The notes under the pieces: generated by a model | The model's database searches: none | Told to the model about the DNA's origin: nothing | Seen by the model: the letters and a program-made list of their open reading frames with translations, nothing else | Shown: positions 18,965 to 22,500 of the stretch, piece after piece | How positions within the stretch are numbered: position 1 is the first letter of the stretch | Layout: each line of letters starts with the position of its first letter | Program-made: the position numbers and the translations under genes | Origin: Diphasiastrum complanatum | Taxonomy: Eukaryota > Streptophyta > Lycopodiopsida > Lycopodiales > Lycopodiaceae | DNA: 22,500 nt | NCBI GenBank assembly: GCA_029204225.1 | Contig: CM055111.1 | Span: 2,890,029 to 2,912,528, forward strand | Reading direction: 5' to 3'

Positions 18965-20512
18965 GATGGTGATAAGAAAGCCAATTTCTCAGTCAAGGGC
19001 AAAAAGAAGACCAATGGAAAGAAGAAGCATCCAAAGGAGGCCAAAGAAGAGGATGATGCATCAAGCTCAAAGGACAAGTCAAAGCAAAAATGCTTCTTTT
19101 GTGGAAGGAAGGGGCATTATGCATCTGAATGCTACAAGAGGCTAAGAGCACAAGTGGAGGAGGACAAACAAGGAAACCTTGCAAAGGAGGAGGAGGAGGA
19201 TGAAGTAGATGTATTCTTGATGGCATCTACATCCTCACCAACAAGCAATAGCAATTCAAGAGACAATTGGTGGATCGACAGTGGGGCTAGCTCCCACATG
19301 TCTTGTGAAAAGGACTTTTTCTCAAACTTACACTCTTTCAATGCTGCTAAAAAGTTTGTCTTTACTGCAAATGATGAAGAGTGTAGGATAGATGGTGTTG
19401 GTACCATCTCTTTGTGTCTAGAATCCTCAAAATGCATGGATCTAGAAAATGTCCTTTATGTACCATCAATCACCAAGAACATGCTTAGTGTTGGTTTACT
19501 CTTAGAAAGTGGTTTGGATGTCCACTTTAAGCATGGTGTTTGTTTCATCTTGAAGAATGATGTTTGCATTGCAAAGGGATTTAAACATGGAAGATTGTTT
19601 AAGTTGGAAGCTAGTGTTGCTTTTGAAAGAATGAGCTTGGCAAAGGAGGAGATCACTCAAGAGGAGATCTTGGCAAAGTGTGATCTTGCTTGCATTGAGG
19701 AGGAGCATCAAAAGAAGGAAGATCTTGAGGATCAGCCTCAAAGCATGAGAGTTCCAAGGGAGTCCTCAATGACAATGGCCGAGTCATCAAATTGCATGCA
19801 AATTGTCCATTCAAGTGTGCATCTTGCAAGGGTGGTGAGCATTGGAGAGTCTACTATCTTTGAATACTTTTTGGAAAGTAGTAGTAGACATGAGGTGACT
19901 TGTTTCTTACCTTTAAGATTCATGGTGTTTATTACTTTGTATGACAAGACAATGAAATGGGCTGTTTTGAAATCTACATTTGTTGTTGATAAAGCAATTT
20001 CATTGGATAACTATTTTTGTAATAGTTTGAATAGAGTCATAAAAGATGAAACATCATTTGCTTTGGAAATCTTTGTGTTCACATGCTTTGTGCATGATCA
20101 TTCCAATGTAAGGACCAAAGATTATCCTATTTCAATGATAGGAATAATGGTAGTGTTTTGCTCTTCAAGTAGAGATTGTAGAATCTACTTGTTTTCGACC
20201 AAAGAATTTGTCAATGGTGGAAATGTGATCTTTCAAGAGTGGAAGATTTGTAAACTTGAAGAAGAACCTTTGGATCAACACCTTATTCAATTCATTGATG
20301 TTTTGGAGTCAAGTCAAGTGGAGGATCAAGCTCAAGACCCGAGGACTCCAAGAAGAATCTTGAGTATCAAGATGGAGCCATCTAGGCTCAATCATATGGA
20401 TCAAGCAAGACAAGTTGTCTTTGGCAACATTATTTATGCACTTAATATTTTAATTGATGTATCTTCAAGTGCACAAAATGCCTTGGAATCCATGGCTTGG
20501 CATGATGTTTAG
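18965..20512 (+). CDS. Zinc knuckle, protease and integrase-like frame of E, lacking RT
   Basis: Continuous with gag across the UAG. In order: a basic linker; CCHC knuckle CFFCGRKGHYASEC (19091-19132); acidic stretch; protease active site DSGASSHM with Asp at 19277; VPSITKNMLSVGLL (protease end); a segment CDLACIEEEHQKKE resembling a remnant pre-integrase finger; and IVHSSVH where integrase has HSD-x-H, so the first catalytic Asp would be Ser. A tail then follows with KAISLDNYFCN, CFVHDHSN, YLFSTKEFVNGGNVIFQE and DPRTPRR. The tail aligns by eye with the copia integrase C-terminus and linker. No RSDGGGEY or AERKNR block was found, so integrase activity is not expected. First ATG after the stop is at 19154. 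Integrase homology is an inference of moderate strength. Confidence 0.6.
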   Translation, partial: DGDKKANFSVKGKKKTNGKKKHPKEAKEEDDASSSKDKSKQKCFFCGRKGHYASECYKRLRAQVEEDKQGNLAKEEEEDEVDVFLMASTSSPTSNSNSRDNWWIDSGASSHMSCEKDFFSNLHSFNAAKKFVFTANDEECRIDGVGTISLCLESSKCMDLENVLYVPSITKNMLSVGLLLESGLDVHFKHGVCFILKNDVCIAKGFKHGRLFKLEASVAFERMSLAKEEITQEEILAKCDLACIEEEHQKKEDLEDQPQSMRVPRESSMTMAESSNCMQIVHSSVHLARVVSIGESTIFEYFLESSSRHEVTCFLPLRFMVFITLYDKTMKWAVLKSTFVVDKAISLDNYFCNSLNRVIKDETSFALEIFVFTCFVHDHSNVRTKDYPISMIGIMVVFCSSSRDCRIYLFSTKEFVNGGNVIFQEWKICKLEEEPLDQHLIQFIDVLESSQVEDQAQDPRTPRRILSIKMEPSRLNHMDQARQVVFGNIIYALNILIDVSSSAQNALESMAWHDV

Positions 20513-20722
20513 TTTTGAAGTGTGCTACATGTATATAGATACATTTATGGAACATCTTGTAAGGGATCCTCTAAGAGGTGGTGAAAGATCCTTCATGGAC
20601 ATCATTCTCTATTGGAGTCTCAAAAGTTCCTTCTTTGTAGCTGGATTTTTTAGACACTTCTAAAAGCTTTCATTGATCTATCAAGAGAGTTGTAAATAGA
20701 TCAAGCTAAATTTGAGGAGGAG
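20513..20722 (+). other. 3' internal region and polypurine tract of E, copy 2
   Basis: Same as 16671-16880, with the purine tract GAGGAGGAG ending at 20722. It forms one arm of a long inverted repeat with the LTR start (arms 20699-20714 and 20746-20761). Confidence 0.65.
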
Positions 20723-21423
20723 TGTGAAGAATTGCCAAAAATTGGCAAATCTAGCTTGATCAAAAACCATGTAGAATAGTGTAAATTTTGTACACAAGTG
20801 GGTCCCACACATGTGAGGCCATGATGCCACATGGGAAACCCATCCTAATGTAGGTTAGGTCAAGTCAAGAGAGTTGGTCATGTCTATTTGGTGGTCATCC
20901 CTACTTTATAGGACCTACACCTAAGTTTAAGGTGAAAATTTGACCAACTAGCTACCTACCAAGCATAACTCTAGGAAATAGACTAGGGTTTCATTTTAGG
21001 TCAAGGAGAGTGAGTTAACTTCCTTATTACATGCTGGAAATCCACCTAACTTCAAGAAGGAAGTCGAATTTTCTATGTATTCCCTCTCTCCATAGTGAGA
21101 AGATAAGAAATTTTTGGAGCTCATTGGCAATCTCAAGCTAGTTCACTATGTACATTGAGTTTTTGTGATCCAAATGAAACCAAATCAATTTTTACTTGTT
21201 TCTCAGGTTGAAGGCCGTACTACAGCCTGTAGTACACACGTGTGGGCTCGGATTTCAATGTTTATCAATGCTTTTGATTGTTAATGCTTGTTGTTTGTCA
21301 AATTGCCAATCTAGATCAACTTTTTTGTGTCTAGTTTTTTGATGGATTGTTAAGCAAGCATCCAATCACTCTTGTGGATCTTTTGTAGATCCATTTATGG
21401 TCCTAAAGTACAGTACTTTCACA
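20723..21423 (+). repeat. LTR2 of E (701 bp), right end of the element
   Basis: Matches LTR1 almost base for base. The length difference of 15 is explained by GATGGATTGTTAAGCAAGC in place of CATAG near 21341 and one extra base near 21401. It ends TTTCACA at 21423, followed by GGAAT and X' sequence, so this is a genuine outer boundary. The left partner of any GGAAT target duplication is gone. Confidence 0.9.
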
Positions 21424-22500
21424 GGAATGGTACAGTTTAGGATGCGGGTTCCTGGAGTGCGACAGTGAGGGAAAAGAGGAGGGAGCAGAGCAACGAACAG
21501 AGAGAAAGGGGCGAGAGCGAAGAAGGAAGTCGAGGAGCAGAGACGAAGCAGAAGAGTAGGGAGGTGAAGCGAGGTGGTGTGAGCTGGGAGGTGAAGCAGG
21601 GAGGAGCGAGCAGGGAGAAGCAAGGGAGGTGCAGCGAGCACGGAGACGAGCAGAGAGGTGAGAAGCCAACGAGAGCAGCAGGGAGGTGAGCAAGGTGAGC
21701 GATCAGGGTGGTAGCGAGGAAGGGGATGGATGAGGAGAGCGCAGCAGGGAGAGCGGAGGAGCAGGGGAAGGGAGTGGAGGAAGGTGGGGAAGGAGCGAGC
21801 AGGAGGGAGAGTAGGGAGCGGAGCAGAGGAGCGGGAAGGAAGGGGCGAGCAGCAGGCAACAAGAAGGGAGGGAGAAGCGATGGGAGCTAGAAAGAGGAGC
21901 AAGGTGGAGTGGGAAGGAAGGGGCGAGCAGTAGGGAGAGCAGGGAGCAGAGCAGAGGGGATTAGAAGGGAGGTGAAGGGGGAGGGTGAGCAGCAGACAAC
22001 ATGCAGACAGAGAGGGTGCGAGAAAGGGGAGGGGACATGGAGCTATGGCAGCGATCAGCGGGAGGGGAAGGAGGTGGAGCGATGAAGGAGGGTGGGGAGA
22101 GAGCAGGAGGGAGAACAGAGAGCGGAGGAGAGGGGGAAGCAGGGTGGTAGTGAGGAAGGGAGCGGGTGAGGAGTGCGCAGCAGGGAGAGCAACGATGAGC
22201 AAGCGCAAGAGAGACATGAAACGATTGAGAAGGGGATGAGGGGGAGAGGGAGCGAGCGATGAGAGCGAGAAAAGAGGGAGGAGCGATGAGAGCGAGAAGG
22301 GGGAGCAGCAGCGAGGAAGCGCAAGAGAGAGAGAGGAAGCGAGCGAGAAGGGGGCGGATGAGGAGAGAGCAGGAGGGTGCGAGCAAGAGGGGGAGTGGTG
22401 CTGCGAGCAACAAAGGAGGGAGGGAGGGAGCGAGCGAGAGGGGGAGGGAGTGAGGCAGAGAAAGGCGGAGGAGTAAGGAGCGAGAACGGGGAGGTGAAGG
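21424..22500 (-). mobile_element. Inverted copy X', 5' purine-rich arm
   Basis: The minus strand matches X from 9487 backwards (CACTGTCGCACTCCA, GTACCATTCC and the TCCCTGCTC-type pyrimidine block), joining X' at the point where E is inserted. For over a kilobase the plus strand is nearly all A and G with short GC and GTG steps. It continues far beyond the roughly 330-base equivalent in X, so the block is expanded here. All long frames on both strands (Arg/Glu/Gly or Ser/Pro/Leu/Cys) are compositional. No gene is supported. Confidence 0.75.

Larger units (their letters stand above)
15907..21423 (+). mobile_element. Copia derivative E: partial internal - LTR - internal - LTR
   Basis: 15907-17566 repeats at 19749-21423 with a constant 3842-base offset until the LTR ends. 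The order is 3' internal part (15907-16880), LTR1, primer site, leader, gag, zinc knuckle, protease, integrase-like region, 3' internal part, LTR2. This is the product expected when two copies recombine and share an LTR, or when a tandem array loses its left LTR. The copies are nearly identical, so the event is recent. No RT/RNase H core is recognisable, so E is probably non-autonomous. The right end sits cleanly in X' at 21423/21424. Confidence 0.85.

Noticed and set aside
21366-22453. Several long open frames rich in Ser/Leu/Pro or Arg/Glu/Gly
   Set aside because: A purine-only strand rarely makes stop codons in some frames; composition explains them, and the equivalent region of X is noncoding.

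Overview
The window looks like intergenic, heterochromatin-type DNA from a land plant with a large genome. It is almost wholly nested, rearranged LTR retrotransposons. The plant assignment rests on Ty1/copia elements with an initiator-tRNA-Met type primer site (TGGTATCAGAGC), a Ty3/gypsy-type element with a tRNA-Asp type primer site (TGGCGCCGTTGC), and plant-style copia gag, CCHC, protease and integrase signatures. I found no intact host gene, tRNA, rRNA or CRISPR array. The species cannot be named from this.

Layout. (A) 1-1006: 3'-truncated copia leader plus gag, plus strand. (D) 1007-~5625: a decayed copia element on the minus strand, with 3' LTR, RNase H, RT, integrase, protease and gag. 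Its LTR end cuts into the gag of A exactly at 1006/1007; its 5' LTR is missing. (B) ~5626-8232: a second copy of the A family, with LTR tail, primer site, leader, a captured integrase-tail fragment with an intron-like segment, gag, protease and the start of integrase. (X) 8233-12708: a gypsy-type, apparently non-autonomous element with only a small gag-like ORF, huge (CT)n tracts in both LTRs and a tandem-repeat leader. (C) 12709-~13790: a third piece of the A/B copia family (protease to integrase). ~13791-14173: unassigned DNA that reads like a 3' UTR on the minus strand. (X') 14174-15906 and 21424-22500: a second, inverted copy of X, split by (E). (E) 15907-21423: a young copia derivative arranged as internal part-LTR-internal-LTR, with two nearly identical LTRs and an open gag/protease/integrase-like frame broken by one UAG, but no recognisable RT or RNase H core.

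No pathway or host operon is present. The coherent story is a history of insertions and recombination: D into A; X into a copy of the C family; E into X'; later deletions removed the far ends of D, X and E. The most distinctive items are the E element (RT-less frame, one UAG, hairpins around its polypurine tract and within its LTR), the repeated X leader core, the captured integrase fragment with a GT-AG intron-like segment in A and B, and the more than 1 kb purine-only arm of X'. All homology calls come from reading by eye; no database search was run.
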